DNA of 6,283 bases, from NCBI GenBank assembly GCA_016927095.1, contig JAFGNI010000627.1, forward strand, positions 1 to 6,283, given 5' to 3'. This DNA is from Anaerolineae bacterium. Lineage in GTDB: Bacteria > Chloroflexota > Anaerolineae > B4-G1 > SLSP01. Position 1 is the stretch's first letter, and every line of letters begins with the position of its first letter. The notes beneath the pieces are model-generated. The model saw only the letters and a list, made by a program, of their open reading frames with translations, had not been told where the DNA came from and ran no database searches. This document shows, in pieces, positions 5,241 to 6,283 of this stretch. A program made the position numbers and the translations under genes.

Positions 5241-6283
<1,043 letters not shown>

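Overview
The window looks like chromosomal DNA of a member of the Chloroflexota. This is inferred from three things: the form of the primary sigma factor, a large BTAD/ATPase/TPR regulator of a type abundant in that phylum, and a short protein with an F-x-V-[RK]-[LI]-W...W-R-G core that I associate with Chloroflexota genomes. The DNA is GC-rich by eye. No database comparison was possible.

Layout. Positions 1-782 (minus strand) hold the first 260 codons of a secreted alpha/beta-hydrolase (putative esterase), cut by the left edge. A short candidate leader ORF (779-850, minus) with its own strong ribosome binding site overlaps its start by four bases. Positions 911-1129 (minus) encode a 72-residue protein of unknown function. 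Positions 1130-1501 hold no convincing gene, but contain a candidate minus-strand promoter, a perfect 10-bp palindrome and a dense chain of inverted repeats ending just after the next gene's stop codon. Positions 1502-4774 (minus) encode a 1090-residue transcriptional regulator starting with TTG. Positions 4775-5240 are a divergent intergenic region. It carries a minus-strand promoter candidate for the regulator and, on the plus strand, a promoter followed at once by an intrinsic terminator, then further promoter elements and a structured leader. Positions 5241-6283 (plus) encode the N-terminal 347 codons of the primary sigma factor RpoD/SigA, cut by the right edge.

How the genes relate. The three minus-strand genes are co-oriented but widely spaced (128 nt from small gene to esterase, 372 nt from regulator to small gene), so a single operon is not obvious. 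The regulator and rpoD are divergently transcribed from one 466-nt region, so a regulatory link is possible but unproven. No tRNA, rRNA, CRISPR array, transposase or defence system was seen. The most unusual signals are non-coding: the promoter that runs straight into a terminator upstream of rpoD, and the mutually exclusive hairpin chain at 1375-1492.
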